A DNA stretch of 27,699 nt, taken from Chara braunii. Its lineage: Eukaryota; Streptophyta; Charophyceae; Charales; Characeae. The stretch covers positions 285,233-312,931 of the forward strand of contig BFEA01000553.1 in NCBI GenBank assembly GCA_003427395.1, read 5' to 3'. This document shows, piece after piece, positions 18,568-27,454 of the stretch (the first letter of the stretch is position 1; each line of letters starts with the position of its first letter). The notes beneath the pieces were generated by a model. It saw nothing but the letters and a program-made list of their open reading frames with translations. It did no database searches and was not told where the DNA came from. Both the position numbers and the translations under genes were made by a program.

Positions 18568-19554
18568 AAGGAGGGTTCAAGACGTGGCAGAGGAGACATC
18601 ACCCCTACTTGGAGACAGAATCAGTCCACGGTCCCGGAAGGTCAGGGAGGTGGCCCAGGGCCCAGGGACACAGGCGCCAGACCAGATGCATACCAGACAA
18701 TTGCAGAAGTGTTGTCAAAATCTTCAATCTCCTCCAGGTCCAAGATCAGGTGGGGCAGTGAGTGCTGTGAGGCGGACTATGGGGGTCTCCATAAATCCGC
18801 ATCATCCTCCTCGCTGGAAAGCTCGGCACAGCCAGTTGCGGCCAAGGATATAGGTCCAGAAGGGACGCAGGCAGGCATTGGAGGCCCAGTGACACCGGGA
18901 AGAAATCAGATGGAATCAGTCCAAAGATGTCTGGTGCCTCTCCTCTGTACCAAGGCAAAGGATCGGGTGTACCTGCTGGCACTGACGGACGAAGATGGGT
19001 CGCCAAAGATTCAATCTCAGGTGGTGGAATGTTCACCTACACCAGCGTTGATCATGACAACCATGAAAGATCTGTACGGGGAACATGTACCAGTTAGGTT
19101 GGTTCCGCACTCATCGATGGTATCAGTTATCTGCGAAATGGTACAGGGCTATACCAAGATGTACTTTCCCATCCTGGACGCCCGCATTCCCCCTGAGACA
19201 GCAAGCCTCCTGGCGCAATCAGGGGTCAGATGGGTCCACATGGACCTGGTACGGGAGCGTAACATGCAAGAACTAGAAGCCATCAAGGTCCTACTTGGCA
19301 TTTCAGGCCTAGTTCTACTGAATGTCAACGAGAAGCTGTTACTGGAGGAAAACCTTCACTTAGAGTTCCTGGCACAGAGCCTGTCGGACGAATGGTCAAC
19401 CATGTCAAGAGCAAGTTCCTCGTGGGGCAGCTCCAGCAGACATACGAATTCCAGATCGAAAGCAAGCAGCAAACGCTGTGTAGCAGATCAGCAACAGCAG
19501 TCGGCTCAACGGTCACCCTCCCGCATCCAATCAAAAGGCGGACACATCCCGTAA
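18568..19554 (+). pseudogene. LINE ORF1, C-terminal part with unfamiliar domain
   Basis: Continues the ORF1 frame from the TAG to the natural stop TAA (19552-19554). After a basic, Gly/Ser-rich linker, about 155 residues (roughly 18919-19395) look globular: VPLLCTKAKDRVYLLALTDE, then SSMVSVICEMVQGYTKMYFP, RIPPETASLLAQSGVRWVHM and EAIKVLLGISGLVLLNVNEK. I do not recognise this domain, and typical plant L1 ORF1 proteins end soon after the knuckle. A Ser/Gln-rich tail follows. The whole ORF1 frame spans 871 codons plus stop, long for the family. Its last base is shared with the ORF2 start. Confidence 0.7.
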
Positions 19555-19556
19555 TG
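19552..19556 (+). promoter_or_regulatory. TAATG stop-restart junction between ORF1 and ORF2
   Basis: ORF1 ends TAA (19552-19554) and ORF2 begins ATG (19554-19556), sharing one base. A second ATG follows immediately (TAATGATG). In the insect LINE SART1 a UAAUG junction supports coupled termination-reinitiation of ORF2. The same arrangement here suggests the same mechanism (inference). Confidence 0.75.
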
Positions 19557-20702
19557 ATGAACAAGCTTAAGACAACAATTTGGAATGTGAGGGGTCTGGG
19601 TGACACTAACGGTCGATCGAAGCGTAGAAGGGTGAGGTCATGGGTGCATGAGCGGAGAATTGGCTGCGTGATGTTGCAGGAATCCAAACTGAACGAAACC
19701 AAGTTGAGAGAGTTTGCAGGGTGGTGGGACGGCCCCCAAATCTGGTCCCCTGCTCAGGGGACTAGAGGTGGAGTGGGCATTCTCATCCACAAGGACATGC
19801 AAGCACAGGTCATTGATGCAGAGGCCGACCTGTGGGGGAGATGGGCCTGGATCAAGGCAGTGATAGGAGGGGAGAAATGGGTGTTAATGACTGTCTATGC
19901 GCCAACAAACTGGCGGGAAAGGGCAAAGTTCTTCCTGAAGCTGAAGACTATTGTCCCTAAGGCAGATAGACTGCTGGTTGTTGGAGATTGGAATGTATCG
20001 CTGGATGAGGCGCTGCGGCCTGGCGCCGCGAGCGCCGGCAGAGGGGATGTGCAAGCCTTGCTGGACCTTAATGCAGAGATGATGCTTTTGAACCCGTTCC
20101 CAGTGCTAAACCAAGAAGACCCGGGTTATACCTGGTTTTCCAACCTGTTCAGGAACAGACAGGACATTACCAGGAGGCGTCTTGACTACTTCCTGCTGAG
20201 CGAGGAAATTTTGGAAAGGGTCACAGCGGTCCGCCAATTCTGTCACCCCATGTCAGATCACAAACCAGTGGTGGTGGAAGCCGCAGGTGCTGAGCGTGGG
20301 AAAGGCTTCTTCCGTTTGAACAGTCAAGTGCTTGAGGAACCAGGCATAGGGGAGTGGGTTGAGGACCACATGTCCAGATGGGAGGAGGCGAGACCGTTCT
20401 TTGAAACACCGACGGATTGGCTAGACGGAGGTATTGCCATAGTTTCGGGCGTGTTGGATGTGTGCTCAAGAATCCTAGCCAGGGCAAGGAACTCGAAGGA
20501 AGCGGAATACCTGCGAAAAATTGAAGAAGCAGAAGACAGGATGGAGGGGCATCCCATCTCGGTGATGGTATGGGCGGCCGAAAGAGAAAGGAGAATGACG
20601 GAGTGGAATGGCCTGCAGGAGGAGAGAGAGAAAAGATGGGTGGAGATGTTGCGATTAAAGGGAGTGGAAACTCACGACAAGATGACAAGGGCGACATTTT
20701 AG
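19554..20702 (+). pseudogene. LINE ORF2, AP-endonuclease domain, ends at double nonsense
   Basis: Starts at the junction ATG; an open frame reaching back to 19392 overlaps ORF1 and is not needed. The exonuclease-endonuclease-phosphatase fold is clear: TIWNVRGLGD (Asn11), CVMLQESKL (Glu43), TVYAPTNW, VVGDWNVSL (Asp145, Asn147), RRLDYFLLSEEI and MSDHKPVVVE (Ser-Asp-His at 234-236). These are the metal- and phosphate-binding residues of the enzyme that nicks target DNA, and all appear intact. After an alpha-helical, charged linker the frame meets TAG TAA (20700-20705, codons 383-384). The same frame then continues into the reverse transcriptase, so the stops are disabling mutations. Confidence 0.88.
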
Positions 20703-20705
20703 TAA

Positions 20706-21980
20706 TTGCAGCCGCGACGGTCGCAACAACAAATGGTGGAACTCCGACACCCCTTCAATGTTGCAGCCCCCCCGGCTTGTTCTCCCTTGGGTATGCTGCA
20801 GTACGCGAGGCTGTACTACTCGAACATCCTAACATCGAGGCGGCCTCATGACAATGTGGACACAGACCTATCACTCATGTCGGATACGTGGGAAGATACA
20901 ACAACTGGGCTGCATGGAGGCGGAAAACTTGACTTGGATCGCCCGCTCACCTTGGAGGAGATCTCCCAAATGCTCAAGACCATGGCGAAGGGCAAATCTC
21001 CAAGGGTGGACGGCCTCACGGTCGAGTTCTATGCTGCTAACTGGGTCGTCTTCGGACCCTTACTTGTGGAACTATACAATGGGATCCTGGTTGGGGGTAA
21101 ACTAGGGAAGGGGATGACGCATGGTGTGATCGTTGTTCTGTTCAAGAAGGGAGACAAGGCCGATGTAAGGAACTGGAGGCCCATTTCGTTGCTCAACGTG
21201 TCCTACAAGATTCTGGGCAAATCCTTGGCCAGAAGGCTAGCAAGGTATCTGCTGGACCTAGTGGCCCCCGACCAAGTTGCGTTCGTGCAGGGTCGCTCAA
21301 TCTTCGACAACATAGTGACGACAATCGAAACACTAGAGGTGGTGCAGAACGAGAATCTGGATTACGCCGTCCTCCTGCTTGATTTGGAGAAGGCGTACGG
21401 CAAAGTAGGGTGGACTTTCGTACTCACCACACTGCATTGGTTAGGCTTTGGGGAAGGGTTCTACGCATGGGTAATTGCATTGTACACATTCTCCACAGCC
21501 TTTGTTATGATCAATGGGCACCTGTCTGAACCTTTCCCTCTCACAAGGTCCCTCAGGCAAGGCTGCCCACTAGCACCTCTAATCTTCGTGATTCAGTTGG
21601 AGGTGTTGCTGAACAAAATCCGCGCCCAACCGGTTATCCGTGGTCTGCAACTGCACACGGGCAACGAATGCAAGGTGAAGGCGCTGGCCGACGACCTCTT
21701 CGCTGTATGTGAAAACTCTGTGCCAGCTCTCTCAGCGATGAAGAGTGTACTATGTGAATACTCCGTGCTGTCGGAGGCTTCTGTGAACTGGAGTAAATCG
21801 ACCTACCTGCTCCCAGCTCAGTTCGAACTTAAGGTAGAGTGGGGCATGAAGAGAGTGGCGAAAGGGGAAGAGGAACGATTCTTGGGTGTCATGATAAGTT
21901 TGCAGGTTGAAGCGTCGTCGCAGGGCTTTCAACTCCAGCAGCGGATCGCATCTAGGCTAAGGGTATGGGGCTCTGCGTGA
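20706..21980 (+). pseudogene. LINE ORF2, reverse transcriptase domain
   Basis: Same frame as the endonuclease part, directly after TAG TAA. It contains the RT_nLTR blocks in order: GKSPRVDGLTVEFY, NWRPISLLNVSYKILGKSLA, AFVQGRSIFDN, motif A LLDLEKAYGKV (catalytic Asp at 21381-21383), motif B SLRQGCPLAPLIF, and motif C ALADDLFAV (Asp-Asp at 21690-21695). The second Asp usual in motif A (EKAYD/EKAFD) is Gly here, codon GGC at 21399-21401, a one-base change from GAC. Motif C has Leu in place of the usual Phe of FADD. A TGA at 21978-21980 (codon 809) interrupts the frame, which continues in phase for about 50 bp (HLSLIGRALAANVALFSI) before a frameshift near 22035. Confidence 0.9.
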
Positions 21981-22033
21981 CACCTATCACTGATAGGCAG
22001 AGCGCTGGCGGCCAATGTTGCCCTGTTCTCCAT

Positions 22034-23785
22034 CGCACGGTGTACGAACTGGCCGACAGTGTGGCAAGAGCCATTCGGAGACTGGTGGCACGCTTCATCT
22101 GGAAACCCAAGGCCCAAAACTCAGAGTCGTTCACCCTGTCCTTCCCACGTGACAAAGGGGGACTCGGCCTGGTGGACCCAGCAAGGAAGAACAAAGCTCA
22201 GTTGCTGTGTTGGATAAAGAAGGTGGCTGGCCTGGGGGTGGCGGAACACTGGGTAGCCCTGGCGGATCGTATCCTAATGGTTGAATGGGAGCTAAGCCGT
22301 CCGAAAGACGTCTGGTCCTGCCTGTTCATGCCTTCCTTCAGGAAAAAGAGACTCAGATCGGGATTCTGGGAACCCATCAGAAAATCTTGGAAGAAGATGC
22401 CGCCGGACTCAAGGACCTCCCCCACCACAAAGGAGGAAGTGCTGAACCAACTGCTGTTTGAGAATCCAACAGTGGTAGACAGCACGGGCGCCCCCTTCCT
22501 CGCGGATGGAAGCCCAGGGACATTTGGACAAGCCTGGGTTAGAAGAGGGGTTGTGAAGATGGAGGACATCTGGTCCCTGACGTTAGGAGGATGGACCCCC
22601 TTCAGAGAGCTCAAGCTGGTTCTAAGGGGCCTGCAGCGCACGGAAGAACAATGGAACCAGCTCACACAGGCGATACCGCAGGAATGGTTACGAATCCTTG
22701 GTCCGGAGAGTATCGATCCCACAGGCACGTGGTATATCTCGAACACCGAACCCCGAGGGGATGTCCTCTGGAAGGTCTTGGAAACCCTGCCCAGCGGGTT
22801 CAGGAGGGTGGAGAGGTGGAGAACCGATGAGCCACTAAACCTGCTGTCCTTTGTGGAAACAACGACAGCCACAGTATGGGACAATCCGAGTCAAGCGAGA
22901 GTGGTGGAAGTGGTCACCAAAGAGTCAAGGGCAAGGCGACTTTCTTGGGTGGGCAGGGTGCCGCTGAGAAGTCTGCGGTTCGACCCCCTAGCCTGGAACT
23001 GGTCAGCCATCGCAACAGGAGGTAAAGAGACCAGCTTGCAGGAGTACACAGTCGCCCTGGGGTATCAAATTGCCTCCAAAACCCTGAAGTCTCCAGCGAA
23101 AGTGGCGGTGTCCAGGTGGCAAGCCGTGTTGCAAGGAGAAAGCGTTGGGTCAGAACAAGACTTCGAGGACCTGTGGAAGAATCTAACCAAGTTGCCCAAT
23201 GGCAAGCAAGCAAGCATTCTGTGGCTGCTGTCCCTTTTAGTCACCCCGTCAGCAGTTTGGCTGATCAGTAGGGGCCTGCAGGTGGAACTGGGCTGTCCAA
23301 GGTGCAGATGGCCTTTCGAGTCCACGAGGCACCTATGGTGGGAGTGCCCAGCATCTAAGCGAGTCTGGAGATGGTGGGAATACCATTGGAAGAAGTTTGG
23401 AGGCCAGGGAGTAGATTGGAATGAGAGATGGGTGCTGTTGGGATTCCTTCCCCCTTCTCTGAAAGGTTGCAGAGGGTGGGGCTACATTGCTAATGTGGCA
23501 AGAGGCCTGATCTGCGAGGCGATTTGGCTGGACAGAAACAGAGCAAGATTCCAGCAGAAGCCCTTCTCAGACACGGAGATCAAGAGGCACATCAAGCAAG
23601 GGCTCAAACAGGCAATCCGGGTAGATTGGAGGAGGATGGCCAAGGCAGGGAGGGGCAACAACAGACAACGCCGCTGGTTCCTACGTACCTTGGCAAAGAA
23701 TCACCAGCTGGCAAGCATCCACCCGGAGAAGGGTCTGGTTCTTTCGCATTGGATTGAGCAGTTAGACAATCAGGGCACCGGTTAG
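22034..23785 (+). pseudogene. LINE ORF2, C-terminal part with zf-RVT
   Basis: Codes in a different phase from the RT part (an open frame extends back to 21965, but the similarity switches near 22035). It begins VARAIRRLVARFIWKP, typical of the region after the plant LINE thumb, followed by FPRDKGGLGLVDPARKNKA. Near the end CPRCRWPFESTRHLWWEC (from 23294) is a C-x2-C-x8-H-x4-C zf-RVT motif. The tail WLDRNRARF resembles the end of that family. No RNase H motif is evident. It ends at TAG 23783-23785. The frame is open over about 580 codons, so this part has suffered no further stops. Confidence 0.85.
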
Positions 23786-24300
23786 ACATGTGAGCACTAG
23801 GTAGGTAGGGAGTAAACCGGTTCACTTGGCGTTCTCCTAGGCTCGCTGTGAGCCTGTAGTTGGTGATCAGGACACTCGGTCCCTTTTTTGGCCGCTGTGG
23901 GCCGTTAGGTGAGTGTCTTTAGATAGGGATCCACCCCACTGGGCCGAGTTAGTCCCAGGGGTTGGCTAAGCAGTGGAAGTTTACAGTATATATTCAGGTC
24001 CTACATTGAGTTGTGAGGTTACAGCTACAGCTACTTCAGAGCTGTTGGTTTTTCAACAGTAATCGGTTAGAACAGGAAGGAGTTATATGTGTCTGTGTGT
24101 TCAGTCGTATTGAGCATTTACCTAAAATTGTAGAGAGGAACCTGGAAAGTCGGTAGTTTGGGACTTTCCGCAGGCGCAGGCCTGTAAGCTAAGCTGGCTG
24201 ATGCTGTCAGTATTCCGGGTTGAAGTGTGAGGTCCCCGGCCTCTTTGTTGCATTTTATATTAACACTTTCAGTTTGGGGAAAAAAAAAAACAAAAAAAAA
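23786..24300 (+). other. LINE 3' UTR and A-rich tail
   Basis: About 490 bp without open frames of note, ending in A10-C-A9 (24280-24300) and followed at once by the target-site duplication. No exact AATAAA was seen near the end. Confidence 0.8.
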
Positions 24301-24310
24301 ACGATACACT
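24299..24310 (+). repeat. LINE target-site duplication, 3' copy
   Basis: AAACGATACACT, exact match to 15435-15446; the first two As overlap the tail. Confidence 0.8.
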
Positions 24311-24740
24311 CTCACCGTTTGTTCGTCTTTTTCGTATTTGGAGACTGCGAGGGCGAGGCAAATTCGCTGACCAGGCGTTCCGTATCTGATCGAAAAATGC
24401 GGTCGGTTTCACTCCGAACATCTCTCTCGCCGCTAAGAAGGGGAAGAAGGGGGAGCGGTAGTAGCTCCTGGGAATTTATGAACGGTTCCGTGATTGGCAG
24501 CTATGGTGGTTGATTCCCCGCATGGCACTGTCACAATGTATCTGGACAACCCTGGCGTCTAGAACCAGATCATGGACTGGACGTCTGAACGACCAGGTGC
24601 AGCCTGAGAGAGGAAACCTGAGAGATTTCCAGCTCGTTGATGAGAATCGGGAAATGTTTCCAGATTTGACGATGGGAAGTGCTCCCAAATTCCTAATATA
24701 GTACTAAAAAAAAAAAGAAAAAAAAAAAAAAGGGTAACCA
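24311..24740. other. No gene recognised; A-rich tract at end
   Basis: A 60-codon frame follows an ATG at 24525, but it has no known motif and no splice context. It stops just before an A-rich tract (24707-24731). It could be a 3' gene remnant; I cannot tell. Confidence 0.3.
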
Positions 24741-24756
24741 CTCATTCCGTCAATCG

Positions 24757-24869
24757 CTACCGTCTTCACCCCCGAACAGAACGCCCAGTCAGTGGTGGTG
24801 TATGTGGGGCAACTTGCAGTCTAGATACAGCGAGAATCACCGGGCGTTGTATTCGGGTGAAGACGGTAG
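24757..24869. repeat. 113-bp fold-back (long hairpin)
   Basis: CTACCGTCTTCACCC followed by a GAACAGAACGCCC block pairs with GGGCGTTGTATTC and GGGTGAAGACGGTAG, giving arms of about 30 bp with a few mismatches around a ~50-nt loop. Size and mismatches fit either a small MITE or a plant miRNA-precursor-like fold. It lies about 725 bp upstream of the LAS1-like exon. Confidence 0.75.
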
Positions 24870-24903
24870 GGAGGGCCTTATCCATGACAACAGAATAGAT
24901 AAG

Positions 24904-25027
24904 GGGCCTCGCTGCACTACTCTCGACATGCACAAAAGACAAAAATCATGGCGGTGCATCTTTCCATATTCTAGCGGAAGATTCACTCTCGTTTTGCACA
25001 TTTTTCGAGAGTAGTGCAGCGAGGTCT
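24904..25027. mobile_element. MITE-like fold-back element, copy 2
   Basis: Roughly 95% identical to 2988-3111 but inverted. Begins GGGCCTCGCTGCACTACTCT and ends GAGAGTAGTGCAGCGAGGTC, giving terminal inverted repeats of about 22 bp. It sits in the presumed upstream region of the LAS1-like gene. Confidence 0.8.
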
Positions 25028-25241
25028 AGGGTTAAGTATTACTGGTGGATAGACTCACACACGGGCGCTCAGCGATCTTGCTTGCCTGAATGTGGCCTTT
25101 ATCGAGGTCAGGTGCACCTCGATAGGCCGCTGGCTCGCGTTTGATTCAGCCCTCACTATCGAGAGACAGCCCCGCCGTCAAGTGCCTATCGCCACGTGTC
25201 AGATGGGTACACGAGACAGAGCCAACCGGTCGACAGGACAC

Positions 25242-25291
25242 GTGGCAGGTTGAAGGAGCAAAGCAGGTGGCAGGTTGAAGGAGCAAAGCAC
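25242..25291 (+). repeat. 25-bp tandem duplication
   Basis: Two abutting copies of a 25-bp unit starting GTGGCAGGTTGAAGGAGCAA, differing only in the last base. ACGTGG (G-box-like core) occurs at both edges. Confidence 0.8.
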
Positions 25292-25379
25292 GTGGTAGGA
25301 ACTGTGCAGGCTAACGGTCTATCGATCTATCAATCAACGAGTTGGGAGCCCAAACCTCTTCTGGATACGAGAGTGTCAA

Positions 25380-25382
<3 letters not shown>

Positions 25383-25455
<73 letters not shown>
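25383..25455 (+). repeat. (GA)n microsatellite upstream of LAS1-like exon
   Basis: About 36 GA repeats ending roughly 140 bp before the ATG at 25593. Long GA/CT tracts are common in plant 5' UTRs and core promoters, so this may mark the transcription start region (inference). Confidence 0.9.
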
Positions 25456-25458
<3 letters not shown>

Positions 25459-25592
25459 AAGAATGATAACCTAGGTGAGCTAAAAAGCAGGTTCATTGAA
25501 CTCGAAGTGAAAACTTTTGGCAGCTGACGGGTGGAAGGAAGAAGATAGCGATAGCGTCATCAATCGATCGAAGAGCAGATCGAACGGACAAG

Positions 25593-25715
25593 ATGAGTCA
25601 CAAGAAGTCATGCCCCTTCACATTGGTTCCATGGCACTCGAACGAGGAATGGGACCAGGTTCGGAGATGGCTTTTGTCAACCAATACCGCAGAAGTTCAG
25701 CTGGGGATCGATCGT
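25593..25715 (+). CDS. Probable first exon of a LAS1-like ribosome-biogenesis gene
   Basis: From ATG 25593 the 41 codons give MSHKKSCPF, then TLVPWHSNEEWDQVRRWLL, then STNTAEVQLGIDR. VPW-x-S-x2-EW-x2-V followed by a short helix and an I-x-R end matches the start of the LAS1 family. LAS1 is the endonuclease that cleaves ITS2 in pre-60S particles together with the Grc3/NOL9 kinase; the family continues with a W-x-x-R-G motif. A consensus donor GTAAGT (25716-25721) follows the last complete codon (phase 0), and the intron-side frame soon becomes low-complexity. The catalytic HEPN residues would lie in later exons, none found here. The short match leaves room for error. Confidence 0.5.
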
Positions 25716-25940
25716 GTAAGTTCCTTTTTTTCCCCTTTCTTTCACATTTTCTCGGTTGGGTTAGGGTGGGAGGTTAGCGAAGAGCAATTGCGCAGCAGTA
25801 CTCATTGGCTTGGCTTGGTTGTGCTCGTTTTTTCCTTTTTATTTTTTTTCTGGTGGGGGGGGGAAGGGGGGGAGGAAGAGTTTGTATATGGAGGGCGAGG
25901 GAGAGGTTGGGTTGGAAACGGGGATAAACAGACACCAACT

Positions 25941-26143
25941 GAGCGGGCGTAGCCCAGTTGGTATACCATCTGGATTCGAACGCAGGAACTGGTCAAATAC
26001 AGACAGACCTGCGTTCAAATCCAGATGGAATGTCGATGAATGAAATCAAATACCGTAAGTCTGAATTGACCAGGGGCGGGTGAGGTTTGACAAGGATATC
26101 TCACGGCTGTCGCTTTTCAGCAAAAAAAAAAAAAAAAAAAAAA
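25941..26143 (+). mobile_element. tRNA-related SINE with poly(A) tail
   Basis: A box TAGCCCAGTTGG (25950-25961) and B-box-like GTTCAAATCC (26013-26022) lie 63 nt apart; a second B-box-like GATTCGAAC is at 25973-25981. The two are part of an inverted repeat (CCATCTGGATTCGAACGCAGG-like arm against CCTGCGTTCAAATCCAGATGG-like arm), so each strand carries a B-box-like sequence. The element ends in about 22 A (26121-26143). No clear target-site duplication was found. Confidence 0.6.
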
Positions 26144-26340
26144 ACGAAATGGGGAGGAGAGGGGGGGGGGGGGGAGAAGGATCAGAGACTGAGGGTGAAT
26201 TGGGGCATGCTTTCCTCTTTTTCGATAGGATGTCTCTGGATGCATGTTACCGTAGTTCCTGCCCAGGTTCATCCAAAAGAGTCTCTAGTGTGCGTATATG
26301 ACCTAAATTCGTAATAATTTCGTATTCTATGAACAGAGTT

Positions 26341-26350
26341 GCACACACAC

Positions 26351-26409
<59 letters not shown>
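26341..26409 (+). repeat. (CA)n/(GA)n microsatellite
   Basis: A short CA run followed by about 25 GA repeats. Confidence 0.9.
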
Positions 26410-26411
<2 letters not shown>

Positions 26412-26828
26412 AGAGTAGTAAATGTGCTCTGCACCTGGCCCACGTGGCTGAATTGTAAACACGAGCGTAGGGCAGATACAAGTAGAGACTTTCGTCAATG
26501 AACGTGGCCACGAACTACGGTGAAATGCATCCCTAGAAGGAGCCGTACTTTTTTCAGTGTATGAATTGTACGCACATGTGACTGTTAATAATCAGGTCTT
26601 GAGTTCGAATTCTGTCCCCGAATCAGATGGATTCTGTATTTATATACGTATTTATATATCTTCTACATTCATACATATATACATATGCATATGTAGATTC
26701 ATATGTATATATAGATTATAGATTCGGCCAAACTCCGACGAAACAGTTTGTCACAGCCCGGGCCCTCCTTTGTTGTCCTCTTCTCCCTCCCTCCCTCTCT
26801 GCCTACTACGGTTTACCGGGCAGCTATT

Positions 26829-26868
26829 TTGTGACAATATATATATATTTATATATGTATTGTCACAA
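26829..26868. repeat. AT-rich palindrome
   Basis: TTGTGACAATA (26829-26839) and TATTGTCACAA (26858-26868) are a perfect 11-bp inverted repeat around an AT-only spacer except for one G. It could extrude as a cruciform, or be a tiny fold-back element. Confidence 0.75.
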
Positions 26869-27031
26869 GAATATATTGATGTAGAAGTCTTACCTTGCAA
26901 ACACAGTGGAAAGAAAGAGAGAGATTGTGCATCCGATGAGAGGGAGCGAGATGAAGAAGAGGGAGATGTATCAGAAAAATAAAGAAGTCGCTTGGTGAGT
27001 GAAAAAAGGAAAGAAATGAAAGGAAGTGGCA

Positions 27032-27172
27032 AGGGGGGGGGGGAGGGGGGGGGACGACAACGAGGATGAGAAAAAAAAAAGAAAAGAAGCCAAGTGAAGT
27101 GCAAGCATGTGGGGAGTGGGTAAAAATGAACAGCAAGGAGTGGAAGAAGGAGAAAGGGGGGGGGGGGGGGGG

Positions 27173-27225
<53 letters not shown>

Positions 27226-27253
27226 AAGGGGGGGGAAGGGAGAGAGGGGGGGG
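27032..27253. repeat. Poly(G) and G-rich tracts
   Basis: Runs of G up to more than 40 bases, with a few A interruptions. Such runs can form G-quadruplexes and are prone to assembly and sequencing error. Open frames over it (polyglycine or polyproline) are artefacts. Confidence 0.9.
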
Positions 27254-27454
27254 AAGCAAAAGGTCAAAGGAAAGAATGTAGATCCAGACAAATCATATAG
27301 GAACAACAAATGGGGGAGTGCATCTAGACTTGTTTCGTTGGTCGGTGCATACCATTCCGATTGTCAATCATGAAATGAATCTTGTTTGTACTTGCTTTCC
27401 TTATCGGCGTACTTGAAATCATTGATGGCTGGGCGAACTGAATGAAGTAAAATC

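Larger units (their letters stand above)
15447..24300 (+). mobile_element. Full-length LINE (non-LTR) retrotransposon, defective
   Basis: An element of about 8.85 kb: 5' leader (15447-16938), ORF1 (16939-19554), ORF2 (19554-23785), 3' UTR (23786-24278) and A10-C-A9 tail, bounded by a 10-12 bp duplication. The domain order is DUF4283-like region and CCHC knuckle in ORF1, then AP-endonuclease, reverse transcriptase and zf-RVT in ORF2. This is the order of plant L1-type elements. It is longer than the 6-7 kb usual for plant L1. No RNase H domain was recognised. Five in-frame stop codons and one frameshift make the copy non-autonomous, though otherwise it is well preserved, suggesting a fairly recent loss. 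Confidence 0.9.

Noticed and set aside
18329-18853. 174-codon frame overlapping ORF1 in another phase
   Set aside because: Arises from the low-complexity linker; the ORF1 phase resumes after the TAG and leads to the natural junction, so this is a shadow rather than a programmed frameshift.
19392-19553. Upstream extension of ORF2
   Set aside because: This part overlaps ORF1 and precedes the endonuclease domain; the ATG in TAATG gives the expected start a few residues before WNVRG.
22198-22884. 228-codon minus-strand frame
   Set aside because: Antisense shadow of LINE ORF2.
26590-26625. B-box-like GAGTTCGAATTC suggesting another SINE
   Set aside because: No matching A box at a sensible distance and no tail.
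26849-27309. Polyproline and polyglycine open frames
   Set aside because: Translations of poly(G)/poly(C) tracts.
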